Source: Candidatus Doudnabacteria bacterium
GTDB lineage: Bacteria; Patescibacteriota; Dojkabacteria; J137; JAEUSD01
Length of the DNA stretch: 57,731 nt
Assembly (NCBI GenBank): GCA_016788825.1
Contig: JAEUSD010000005.1
Location: 1-57,731, forward strand
Direction of reading: 5' to 3'
Part shown: positions 1-8,740 of the stretch, in pieces
How the letters are laid out: every line of letters starts with the position of its first letter
Numbering within the stretch: position 1 is the first letter of the stretch
Translations under genes and position numbers: made by a program
The notes under the pieces: generated by a model
Database searches by the model: none
What the model saw: only the letters and a program-made list of their open reading frames with translations
Told to the model about the DNA's origin: nothing

Positions 1-1227
1 TTCCGCAAAAGTTAAAGCTGTATTGGTGTATATTTTTGAGTATACCCATCCGGTCCCAGCCTCACCTCTTTTGATACGTGATATCCAATGGTGTGCAATC
101 TTACTTACACCAATACGTGGGTTTTCGTCATGGATTAGAGGAATATCATTTGAAAATCCGTATTTTTTACAAGCTATTGCAGATGGATGGATTAGGTTGA
201 TGCTATGCGGACCGTAAGCATTTTCTTGTGTATAGGCGTGTGCAATGTGGTCCCTTATATTTTCAAACTGTTCGAATTGACTACGGTCAATGGGGAGATA
301 GCAAGCGGGCTCTAAGGGTCTTCCTGTTGGACTAAACTTACTCTTTATGAAGATAAAATTACATTTATTGTTTTCATCTATTATCAAATCCAGGCTAGAC
401 ATTCCATCTATATCTTCCTCTTCTAGCCAGCCCTGTAAAATAAGGCCATCTCCGATTTTGTATTCCTTGGGCAGTAGTTGATCAAGTCCATTTTTAGGCA
501 TCGCTGCAGCTTCAGAAAGATCTATAATACGGTGCCCTTCACCCCCTGTGGAATACTTAACTTTAAAGACTGCTTTTTTGTAATTCAACCCTTTCAGATA
601 TCCGATGGCACTAAAAATATCATCCTTACTGTAAATTGTTAATGCATGTATGGCGGGTAAGTTATGTTTATCCAAAAACTCTTGAAGTCCAAGTTTTGAC
701 CCTGCCCAACGAGCAAAGTTTAAATTGTTTAAATAGCTAATACCAAGTGTTTGTGCGATGCTCCTCATATATTCTGTTTGGTGGTAACCAAAAAGGATTC
801 GCTGTTTGTCAGTTGGGGATTGCTTAGAGAGGAGTTCTTGTAAAAGAGTTAAAGTACTTTCTGAACCGGCAACGGCTTTATCTAGTGGAGTTACCTGCTC
901 ACCTTCGGGTATAGACTTGTACCTTTCGGGTGATGTCATTGATACCCATTGTGGTCTATTTGCGAATAGTTGATCCCTATACTGTTGCTCAGCCTCAGGT
1001 AAGGGTAGGTAATTTAGAAAAATATTAGAAGCGCTTCCAATAGAAATTGATTCCGCCATTTGCAGGAAGAGCATCCTTTCAACTTTATCCCGTGCAATAG
1101 CGCTTCCATCCAGTCCTTCGGAGGGAACATTGACTATTCTATATCTATCTAAAAAGTAGGGATCGAAATAACTTATCCTATCGAGATCAACGCTACTGTA
1201 ATTATTTGGCAAGTACTTACGACTCAT
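1..1227 (-). CDS. ATP-grasp-like protein, C-terminus cut by window edge
   Basis: Read on the minus strand, an open frame of 409 codons starts with ATG at 1227 and runs off the left edge without a stop. The product begins MSRKYLPNNYSSVDLDRISYF. About residues 220-235 hold a lysine-rich strand followed by a glycine-rich turn (VFKVKYSTGGEGHRI), which resembles the ATP-grasp phosphate-binding loop. Near the cut end is HDENPRIGVSKIAHHW, which resembles the acidic E-N-R metal and phosphate site of ATP-grasp ligases. The layout is closest to the pre-ATP-grasp/PGM1-type carboxylate-amine ligases, which join amino acids or peptides; that assignment is inferred from motifs only. A weak GAGG lies about 10 nt before the ATG, and a TATAAT reads toward it at 1275-1270. 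The substrate cannot be told. Confidence 0.7.
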   Translation of the reverse strand, partial: MSRKYLPNNYSSVDLDRISYFDPYFLDRYRIVNVPSEGLDGSAIARDKVERMLFLQMAESISIGSASNIFLNYLPLPEAEQQYRDQLFANRPQWVSMTSPERYKSIPEGEQVTPLDKAVAGSESTLTLLQELLSKQSPTDKQRILFGYHQTEYMRSIAQTLGISYLNNLNFARWAGSKLGLQEFLDKHNLPAIHALTIYSKDDIFSAIGYLKGLNYKKAVFKVKYSTGGEGHRIIDLSEAAAMPKNGLDQLLPKEYKIGDGLILQGWLEEEDIDGMSSLDLIIDENNKCNFIFIKSKFSPTGRPLEPACYLPIDRSQFEQFENIRDHIAHAYTQENAYGPHSINLIHPSAIACKKYGFSNDIPLIHDENPRIGVSKIAHHWISRIKRGEAGTGWVYSKIYTNTALTFAE

Positions 1228-1299
1228 TTTGTTATATCCTCAACATATTATTTCCGATTCAGGGATAATATTATAGCTTAATTTACTACAAATCAAATT

Positions 1300-1328
1300 T
1301 TGCCCTTTTCCCTCCTTTCCAGTACACT
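1300..1328 (+). promoter_or_regulatory. Promoter of the FtsA-like gene
   Basis: TTGCCC (1300-1305), a 17-nt spacer and TACACT (1323-1328) form a sigma70-type promoter. The predicted transcription start (about 1335) lies only a few bases before the ATG at 1338, so the mRNA would be nearly leaderless. No Shine-Dalgarno sequence is present. Confidence 0.5.
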
Positions 1329-1337
1329 ATTATTGCT

Positions 1338-2558
1338 ATGTTTTCATTCCGCAAAGCTGCCAAAGAGCAGGGACAAAAGACTTATTTAGCCCTAGATATC
1401 GGGACTGAATTTATCAAGACAGTTCTCTTTCGTATAACTGACCAACGTAAGATCCAGGTGGTAGGTTACGACCGCACGCCTCAAAAACACAACGCAATGC
1501 GCGGTGCCCTGATTATCAACCTTCAAAACGTGATCGATGTCGTAGATATCAGTATCGGTAATGCAGTACAAATGGCTGAGGGTGTGTTGAATACGAAGGT
1601 GGCATTGCCCCGCGAAGCCATCATGGGGATCGCTGGAGAACTGGTGAAGGGCGTAGTAATTGTGGTAAATGTAGAACGTGAGCAGCCGGGTGCCAAGATA
1701 ACCGAAAAAGAGGTAGCTGGAATATTAGCTAAGATAAAGAAACAAGCTTTCGCTGGTGCGAAAGAAGAAATCGCAACAGATACCGGAATAAAAACAGATC
1801 AAATTGTAGAAATCGATACCGTAGTAAACAGCGTGTACATTGATGGTGTAAAAGTAGACTCTCCCATCGGTTTTACAGGAAGAGACCTTCAGTACAGAGT
1901 ATTCTCCACATTTGCACCCAAAATCCACGTAGAATCTATCAAAGAAGTGGCAGATAGCTTGAACCTTAAAGTAGGGAAAGTAGTAGTAGAGCCTTATGCC
2001 TTGGCAATGGGCATTGAACATGCCCGTGAAGAGCGCTTCAGCGGAATATTTATCGATGTCGGAGGTGGAACTACAGACATCGCTTTGATCGAGAACGGAG
2101 CGATTGCAGGCACAAAGATGTTTGCTTTTGGAGGACGCGTATTTACAAAAAGAGTAGAGACAGAGTTGAAGTTGGATTACTTGGCGGCAGAGAATATGAA
2201 GTTAGAATACAGTGACCAAAAACTATCTGCCGCCGATACAGCAAAAGTAGCCAAGGTCTTGGCTAAAGACATCCCTGTGTGGCTGGATGGTGTAGAGCTA
2301 GGACTTGAAGAATTCAATGAAATCAAACAGTTCCCATCAAATATTTACCTATGCGGTGGAGGTGTGTTGTTGCCTGAAATATACAACGGGTTATTAGCTT
2401 ATCCTTGGTTACAAGTACTGCCTTTCGGAAAATTCCCCAAAGTAAACTATCTACTTCCCAATCAAATTGCGGATGTAGAGGACTTAACCCGAAAGGCAAC
2501 AAGCTCTTTGGATGTCACCCCTCTGGCTTTGGCTAGGATGGCGTTAGATGTGTTTTAG
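1338..2558 (+). CDS. FtsA/PilM-like actin-fold ATPase
   Basis: This 406-residue protein has the actin/Hsp70-type ATPase signatures of FtsA and PilM. They are the phosphate-1 loop LALDIGTEFIKTVLF near residue 18, the phosphate-2 loop IDVGGGTTDIALI near residue 240, and the adenosine motif YLCGGGVLLPEI near residue 340. An SHS2 (1C)-like segment lies between the first two. FtsA tethers FtsZ to the membrane, while PilM nucleates the inner-membrane platform of type IV pili. I do not see a clear C-terminal amphipathic anchor, so either role is possible. The next gene, 37 nt downstream on the same strand, encodes a single-pass membrane protein that could be its partner. Length is close to FtsA (about 420). 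Confidence 0.8.
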   Translation: MFSFRKAAKEQGQKTYLALDIGTEFIKTVLFRITDQRKIQVVGYDRTPQKHNAMRGALIINLQNVIDVVDISIGNAVQMAEGVLNTKVALPREAIMGIAGELVKGVVIVVNVEREQPGAKITEKEVAGILAKIKKQAFAGAKEEIATDTGIKTDQIVEIDTVVNSVYIDGVKVDSPIGFTGRDLQYRVFSTFAPKIHVESIKEVADSLNLKVGKVVVEPYALAMGIEHAREERFSGIFIDVGGGTTDIALIENGAIAGTKMFAFGGRVFTKRVETELKLDYLAAENMKLEYSDQKLSAADTAKVAKVLAKDIPVWLDGVELGLEEFNEIKQFPSNIYLCGGGVLLPEIYNGLLAYPWLQVLPFGKFPKVNYLLPNQIADVEDLTRKATSSLDVTPLALARMALDVF

Positions 2559-2595
2559 TTAATTTTGATAGAATAGGTTCTGAACAGATTAAATC

Positions 2596-4647
2596 ATGGC
2601 AATAACCACAGCGGATAAAATTTTTGTCGGTGTAGATGATGAAATCAATTTTGTAGTGGAGAAAATTTTAGCTGCAGAGAAAGAAAGAGTAATAATCGTT
2701 ATCCCACAGAACGCATTGGTAGTAAGTAGTTTGGTAAGTATGCGGATCTTGGCTAAACAGATTGTGAAGTCCAAAAAGCTGGTAGTTGTGGTTACTGAAG
2801 ACGAATTTGGTCAAAAGTTAGCTAAAAGTGCGGGGATTATCTCGGCAGCTAAGGTAAGTAATGTAACTCCCGAAATGTGGGAGTCAGTTCAAATTGCAAA
2901 AGAAAAAGCAAAAGATGCTGCCAAACAACGCAAGGAAGAGCTGCTGTCAGAAAGAGGGATCGCGGTGGCAGCAGAAACAGCTCCAGAAGTAGTTGAATCG
3001 GACACCGAAGAACAGCCTGAACTGGATAGTGAGGTCGCTCCGGGTGATACGGAACCAGAAGAGGTGCCGGCAGAAGAAGTAGTAGTTGATCAGCCCGAAG
3101 ATGAGATCGTGGAGGAAGAGGAGAAAAGCCCTGCTGTTGAAGCTGAAACCGCCTCGGAGGAAAAAGATGCTAAAATCGTAGGCCCAATACAAAGAAAACG
3201 CCGCCAACCTAAATTGGTAGATGTTGGAGGGATTAAGATTTATGCTGGTGGAGATATTGGACAACTTATGCCAGAGAATACCGCAATCGAAAATGATCCT
3301 CAGCCTATTCCGGAACGTGTAATTCGGAATGCCTCATTGGGGAATAAAGAAGGTTTTACAGGCCGTGACTGGACAAATTATACCGGTGATTCGAAGCGTA
3401 AATTTTCGTTTACTATGCCGAAGCTGTTTGCGTTCAAACGCGGCGGCGGCGAGGTCGACGAAAAAGAACAGCAACGCCGCCGCCGCCTGATCATAATTGG
3501 CATCGCGATTGTCGCATTTTGTGTTTTTGGGGCGACTTACGTATTGGCATTCCAGACATCCAGTGTGGATGTAAAGATCAAACTTAAGACTGCTGAGGTA
3601 CCGGTAGAGCAACAAATTGTGGCTGATGTCGATGCCAAAGCGCTTGTAGAAGAGCCGCTCACAATTCCCGCAGAACTTGTGACCGAAGAGGGGTTAAGTA
3701 TTTCTGCTTCGGATAAATCTACGGGTGAAGGAGCTTCCGGAAACATTGCTGCAGGTGTGATAGATATTTGGAATAAGACTTCTCAAGAGGTGAGTATCCC
3801 AGCGGGGACTGTGTTGGAAAATACCACTACCAATTTGAAATATGTATTGAAGCAAGATGTAGTTGTACCTGCTGGTAACTCATCTGGCGCGGTACAGGGG
3901 ATCGGGCGCAAGGAAGATGTGAGTATTGAGGCGGAAAAATTCGGTGAGGAATACAACATTACTGAAAGCGGAACAAAGATTGATTTCAAGGTGGGAAGCT
4001 ATGCAACTGCTGATGTAATAGGTAAACGGTTCCGCGCTATTGAAGGTGGAACTACCGAAACATTCAAAGCACCATCTACCGAAGATGTTGAAAAAGTGAA
4101 GGCTGCATTGCTGACAAATATTACCAAACAAGGGGTGAGCAAGATTAAGAACCTAATTCCAGAGGGGTATCGACTACTCGAGGGATCAGAGAAGTTTGAA
4201 GAAACAGCTGTCCGTTCTACACCCGAGGTTGGCAAAAAAGGTGACACTTTCAGTGTCACCTTGGAAGGTAAGATGACTGCGGTGATAGTGGCCAACGACA
4301 ATTTGGAAGAGGCGATCACTCTGATGATAGATAACACAAGCACTCAATCAGAAGAGGGTACTGAGTTTGAAGTTAAGACTCTGGGGGATGCTGTATTATC
4401 TGAGATAGTAAGGGAAGCAAATAAGGTGACTTTCAAAGTGGTCTCAAAAGGTAGTTTGACCAGCAAGATAACGGAAGAATCTATCAAACAGAATATTGCT
4501 GGTAAAACAATTTCTGAGGCGGAGGAATATCTCATCAAGCTTACTGAAATCGAAACAAGCAGTATCACTTTCAATCCTACCTTTATTCCAAGCTTCCTCC
4601 GCCGTGTCCCCACAGACTGGGGTAGGGTGAAAATTGTTTTACAGTAA
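2596..4647 (+). CDS. Single-pass membrane protein with baseplate-J-like exterior domain
   Basis: The 683-residue product has four parts. Residues 1-115 form an alpha/beta-looking N-terminal domain. Residues 120-200 are very acidic and probably disordered. A single membrane segment (RLIIIGIAIVAFCVFGATYV) lies near 300-325 after a basic stretch. The long exterior region contains sequences such as VSIPAGTVLENTTTNLKYVL and VVVPAGNSSGAVQGIG, which resemble the phage baseplate J/gp47 family (valine-proline-alanine-glycine turns). In CPR genomes such proteins are often annotated baseplate J-like; whether they relate to an injection machine is unproven. It follows the FtsA/PilM-like ATPase by 37 nt and is likely co-transcribed with it. 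A perfect hairpin occurs inside the gene at 4238-4262. Confidence 0.65.
   Translation: MAITTADKIFVGVDDEINFVVEKILAAEKERVIIVIPQNALVVSSLVSMRILAKQIVKSKKLVVVVTEDEFGQKLAKSAGIISAAKVSNVTPEMWESVQIAKEKAKDAAKQRKEELLSERGIAVAAETAPEVVESDTEEQPELDSEVAPGDTEPEEVPAEEVVVDQPEDEIVEEEEKSPAVEAETASEEKDAKIVGPIQRKRRQPKLVDVGGIKIYAGGDIGQLMPENTAIENDPQPIPERVIRNASLGNKEGFTGRDWTNYTGDSKRKFSFTMPKLFAFKRGGGEVDEKEQQRRRRLIIIGIAIVAFCVFGATYVLAFQTSSVDVKIKLKTAEVPVEQQIVADVDAKALVEEPLTIPAELVTEEGLSISASDKSTGEGASGNIAAGVIDIWNKTSQEVSIPAGTVLENTTTNLKYVLKQDVVVPAGNSSGAVQGIGRKEDVSIEAEKFGEEYNITESGTKIDFKVGSYATADVIGKRFRAIEGGTTETFKAPSTEDVEKVKAALLTNITKQGVSKIKNLIPEGYRLLEGSEKFEETAVRSTPEVGKKGDTFSVTLEGKMTAVIVANDNLEEAITLMIDNTSTQSEEGTEFEVKTLGDAVLSEIVREANKVTFKVVSKGSLTSKITEESIKQNIAGKTISEAEEYLIKLTEIETSSITFNPTFIPSFLRRVPTDWGRVKIVLQ
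4238..4262. repeat. Perfect 11-bp intragenic hairpin
   Basis: AAGGTGACACT (4238-4248), loop TTC, then the exact complement AGTGTCACCTT (4252-4262). It lies in frame inside the baseplate-J-like gene. There is no T-run after it, so it is not an ordinary terminator. Confidence 0.8.
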
Positions 4648-4665
4648 GACTTCTAGGCCACTCCG

Positions 4666-4695
4666 TAGACAGAAACAAGTATCAGGTCCTATACT
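4666..4695 (+). promoter_or_regulatory. Possible promoter of the 4729 gene
   Basis: TAGACA (4666-4671), an 18-nt spacer and TATACT (4690-4695) give a plausible promoter. It would leave a leader of about 27 nt before the ATG at 4729. No Shine-Dalgarno sequence is evident. Confidence 0.35.
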
Positions 4696-4728
4696 GACCA
4701 AGCTCCCAGTTTACTAGTTCTTACAGTC

Positions 4729-6228
4729 ATGCAAGATCTTTTTGATCCGCGATATACCCAAATAAACGTCGAAGTCCGGCAAGATCCGTATGCGCAATTT
4801 TTTGAAAGACTCGGCATTTACCAGGGAATTACCAGTAGCTGTATTGCTTTGTTGCTGGATGAATTCCCTGAGTTAATTAGAACAGTAGATACACCTGAAT
4901 TCCGCCTTGGCTTGGAAGAAAAAATAGATCCACGGTTAACAGGATATAGGGTTAACAATCGGCTTTTCCAGCAAAATGGTACAAGTAGTTTACTTACTTT
5001 CAGTGGGAACCACGAACAGGTTTCTCTAAGAGCAAAGGTTTTCTTGGGGTTGATAAACGAATGGGAGTGGGCACTTATTAAGCAGGTGTGTGCCCTCCTG
5101 TCCCCTCAGAGTAAGGAGGAATCTAAAACTTTTACATCGCAACTTATATTGTTGGCTCATGCAGATAATCTGCCTTTGGGTTTGAATCCGCATCATGTAG
5201 CTGCATTTCTAAATATCCATTGGCGTGCAAGAGGGGGGCTAACAGCCGCTGACTTGTCTGCTCAAAGCAATTCTAAGCAAATGGAAAGACTTATTCGAGA
5301 AAGGGAAAAGGGGACACGAGGTTTGAATAAAAGAGAACGTGCAGTTTCTGCTGTAATAGGAAAAACGGTTCACAAGTTTTTGAGATATTGGCATGAGGTA
5401 AGGCTGAAAGATGAACAACGAAAAGAACCTGTGAGGATGCTTCTAAGTAGGTACAGAGCTGCCAGAATAGAGTTGGAAAATTTCTTGGCGATGTATGATG
5501 GTGCCTGGCAAGACAAAGAATTCATTGCAAGTCTGATTAGGCCTGAGAACAAATCTATTTATTACGCCTACAATTTGACATTGAGTATAATTACGGCTGC
5601 TTTTATCGATAGAATGGGTTTGCGACATGCAGTTAATGGCTATCGGAAACTATCTTTGCCAAGCAACGCCTATAAGCTTCTTGAGGAGCGCTTAGGCATA
5701 TCTTTCGATGTGCTTATCAAAAGTTTACCTGAAGAGCAGGTTAAGGGGCTAAGGGACAATATCGATCGAGATAATCTTAAAAATAAAAAGTTAGTTAATA
5801 AGATCTCTGGTTTTATAGAGCTTACTTCTGGAGATTTGATAATTAGGCTGTTGGCTTGTTTTATCTCTTTACAGGGGTTGGTTGAAGATTGGCCGCTTGA
5901 AGGGTTTTCGGGCAGATTTTTTTTTGAAGTTCCTGTTACAGGTGAATCTGGGGGGATGGAGGGAAGCAGAAGGGCAGATATACTTATTGTGGAGACACAA
6001 GAAGATGATTTGGCTGCAGTACTAAACGTCAAAGAGCCCAAAGATGTCTTGTTATTTGAGGTAAAAACGGTAATTGGAGGAGATTTAGTTAGAGCGCATT
6101 TATCTCAGCTAATGGATATGAAAGCTAGGCTAGAAATGAAGAATTGGATTATAAGGGTGATCCCGTACTTATTATATGTAGGCCCTTTCGGTGTAAAGAA
6201 GATTCAGGTAGATGGACAGGAGGCTTGA
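4729..6228 (+). CDS. Unknown protein with C-terminal PD-(D/E)XK-like nuclease core
   Basis: I do not recognise the family of this 499-residue protein. Residues 1-400 are mostly helical by eye, with a basic stretch near 185-205. The last 85 residues carry a pattern typical of PD-(D/E)XK nucleases: RRADILIVE (D417), LLFEVKTV (E444 and K446) and a following helix LSQLMDMKARL (Q460). Together they match D-x(n)-E-x-K-x(n)-Q of RecB/restriction-like folds. If real, it would be a metal-dependent DNA endonuclease, but a structural look-alike without activity is possible. It stands alone between the FtsA-like pair and groES. Its stop codon overlaps the groESL -35 box. Confidence 0.55.
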   Translation: MQDLFDPRYTQINVEVRQDPYAQFFERLGIYQGITSSCIALLLDEFPELIRTVDTPEFRLGLEEKIDPRLTGYRVNNRLFQQNGTSSLLTFSGNHEQVSLRAKVFLGLINEWEWALIKQVCALLSPQSKEESKTFTSQLILLAHADNLPLGLNPHHVAAFLNIHWRARGGLTAADLSAQSNSKQMERLIREREKGTRGLNKRERAVSAVIGKTVHKFLRYWHEVRLKDEQRKEPVRMLLSRYRAARIELENFLAMYDGAWQDKEFIASLIRPENKSIYYAYNLTLSIITAAFIDRMGLRHAVNGYRKLSLPSNAYKLLEERLGISFDVLIKSLPEEQVKGLRDNIDRDNLKNKKLVNKISGFIELTSGDLIIRLLACFISLQGLVEDWPLEGFSGRFFFEVPVTGESGGMEGSRRADILIVETQEDDLAAVLNVKEPKDVLLFEVKTVIGGDLVRAHLSQLMDMKARLEMKNWIIRVIPYLLYVGPFGVKKIQVDGQEA

Positions 6229-6252
6229 CTGACTTTGTGTACACTTGATAAT
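6225..6252 (+). promoter_or_regulatory. groESL promoter
   Basis: TTGACT (6225-6230), a 16-nt spacer and GATAAT (6247-6252) form a good sigma70-type promoter. The predicted start is at about 6259, immediately before the CIRCE-like operator, which is the usual arrangement for HrcA-controlled groESL operons. Confidence 0.6.
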
Positions 6253-6261
6253 ATCTTACCG

Positions 6262-6288
6262 TTAGCACTTGGTATTCTAATCTGCCAA
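6262..6288 (+). promoter_or_regulatory. Degenerate CIRCE-like operator (HrcA site)
   Basis: The left half TTAGCACTT (6262-6270) matches 8 of 9 bases of the CIRCE half-site TTAGCACTC. After exactly 9 nt comes ATCTGCCAA (6280-6288), which matches GAGTGCTAA at 5 of 9. The spacing and the position next to the predicted start fit an HrcA operator controlling heat-shock expression. No hrcA gene is in the window, so the regulator is inferred. Confidence 0.5.
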
Positions 6289-6328
6289 TTTAAATCTTTT
6301 CACTTAGTTAATTGTTAAATAAAAAAAT

Positions 6329-6631
6329 ATGGCAAGCAAAGCCCCAATTCAGCCTATCGGCAACTATATTTTAGTTAAACCGAAGGAACAGGAGACGACA
6401 ACCCCTTCAGGGCTTGTGATATCTGCTAGCACAAGCAAAGAGAAGCCCCAGATCGGAGAGGTAATCGCCTTGGGAACAGGCAAGATAGACAAAGACGGCA
6501 AGAAAGTAGAGTGGAATGTTAAGGTCGGAGACGAAGTGCTCTTCCGCAAGTATTCTCCAGATGAATTCGAATGGGAAGGCACTACCTATTTGGTGATGAA
6601 AGAAGAAGACGTGATGGCAGTAATTAAATAA
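6329..6631 (+). CDS. groES: Co-chaperonin GroES
   Basis: This 100-residue protein has the GroES beta-barrel pattern. It starts with IQPIGNYILVKPKEQETTTPSG and includes the mobile-loop region, GEVIALGTGKID, VGDEVLFRKYSPDEFEWEG and a C-terminal EDVMAVIK. GroES caps the GroEL cavity during ATP-driven folding in the cytoplasm. It is followed 33 nt later by groEL, forming the classic bicistron behind a promoter with a CIRCE-like site. No Shine-Dalgarno motif precedes the ATG; the leader is an A-rich run (aaataaaaaaat). Confidence 0.97.
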   Translation: MASKAPIQPIGNYILVKPKEQETTTPSGLVISASTSKEKPQIGEVIALGTGKIDKDGKKVEWNVKVGDEVLFRKYSPDEFEWEGTTYLVMKEEDVMAVIK

Positions 6632-6646
6632 TTCAAAGTAACTTAA

Positions 6647-8278
<1,632 letters not shown>

Positions 8279-8293
8279 TTTGAATGTTTTTGG

Positions 8294-8342
8294 GCGGGCC
8301 CCGGGGAGCTGCGACGCAGCTTTCCCTCGGGGCCCGCTTTTT
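8294..8342 (+). terminator. Rho-independent terminator of groESL
   Basis: A G+C-rich stem pairs gcgggccccg (8294-8303) with cggggcccgc (8328-8337) and encloses a second small hairpin (gagctgcgacgcagct). Five T residues follow. It ends the groESL unit and separates it from the next gene. Confidence 0.9.
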
Positions 8343-8388
8343 CGTACTATCTCTCGCAAACTACAGCGCTAGCCGCTATACTGAATCT

Positions 8389-8715
8389 ATGCGCGAATAT
8401 GTGTTTAACTTTTGGTTCTGGTGGTATGCAGTGCAGATCCCTTTGTGGGGACGAAGCTTACTGACAAGGACTAGCTTCTTTCTGAATTACACCAATACAT
8501 TGCCAATGGCAAAGAATCTATTGGTGCCACTATTTCAAGATAACTCGGGCATTGGAAAAGTGATCAGCTTGCCGATCAGATTGGTTTGGGTGTGGTGGGG
8601 AGGGATGTTGTCTATGCTGCTGGTACTGCCTTATTTGTTGGCCTGGGTGGTGGCTGGCATATTACCTGTTCTCACGATCATTGTTCTGATATCTGGATTG
8701 GGAAGGGTACTCTGA
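8389..8715 (+). CDS. Small membrane protein at head of the Clp/pilin gene chain
   Basis: This 108-residue protein is not recognised. An upstream in-frame ATG at 8284 lies before the groESL terminator, so the start MREYVFNFWFWWYAVQ at 8389 is preferred. The N-terminus is rich in aromatic residues. The C-terminal 45 residues (VWVWWGGMLSMLLVLPYLLA and following) look like two tightly packed membrane helices. The gene is the first in a run of same-strand genes and lies 25 nt before the membrane-anchored Clp ATPase, which also begins with two membrane helices. A partner role for that ATPase is an inference from position. Confidence 0.6.
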   Translation: MREYVFNFWFWWYAVQIPLWGRSLLTRTSFFLNYTNTLPMAKNLLVPLFQDNSGIGKVISLPIRLVWVWWGGMLSMLLVLPYLLAWVVAGILPVLTIIVLISGLGRVL

Positions 8716-8740
8716 TTAAATAATTTCATCAATTCTTTGT

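Noticed and set aside
8284-8388. Upstream ATG for the small membrane protein
   Set aside because: It precedes and would translate through the groESL terminator hairpin.
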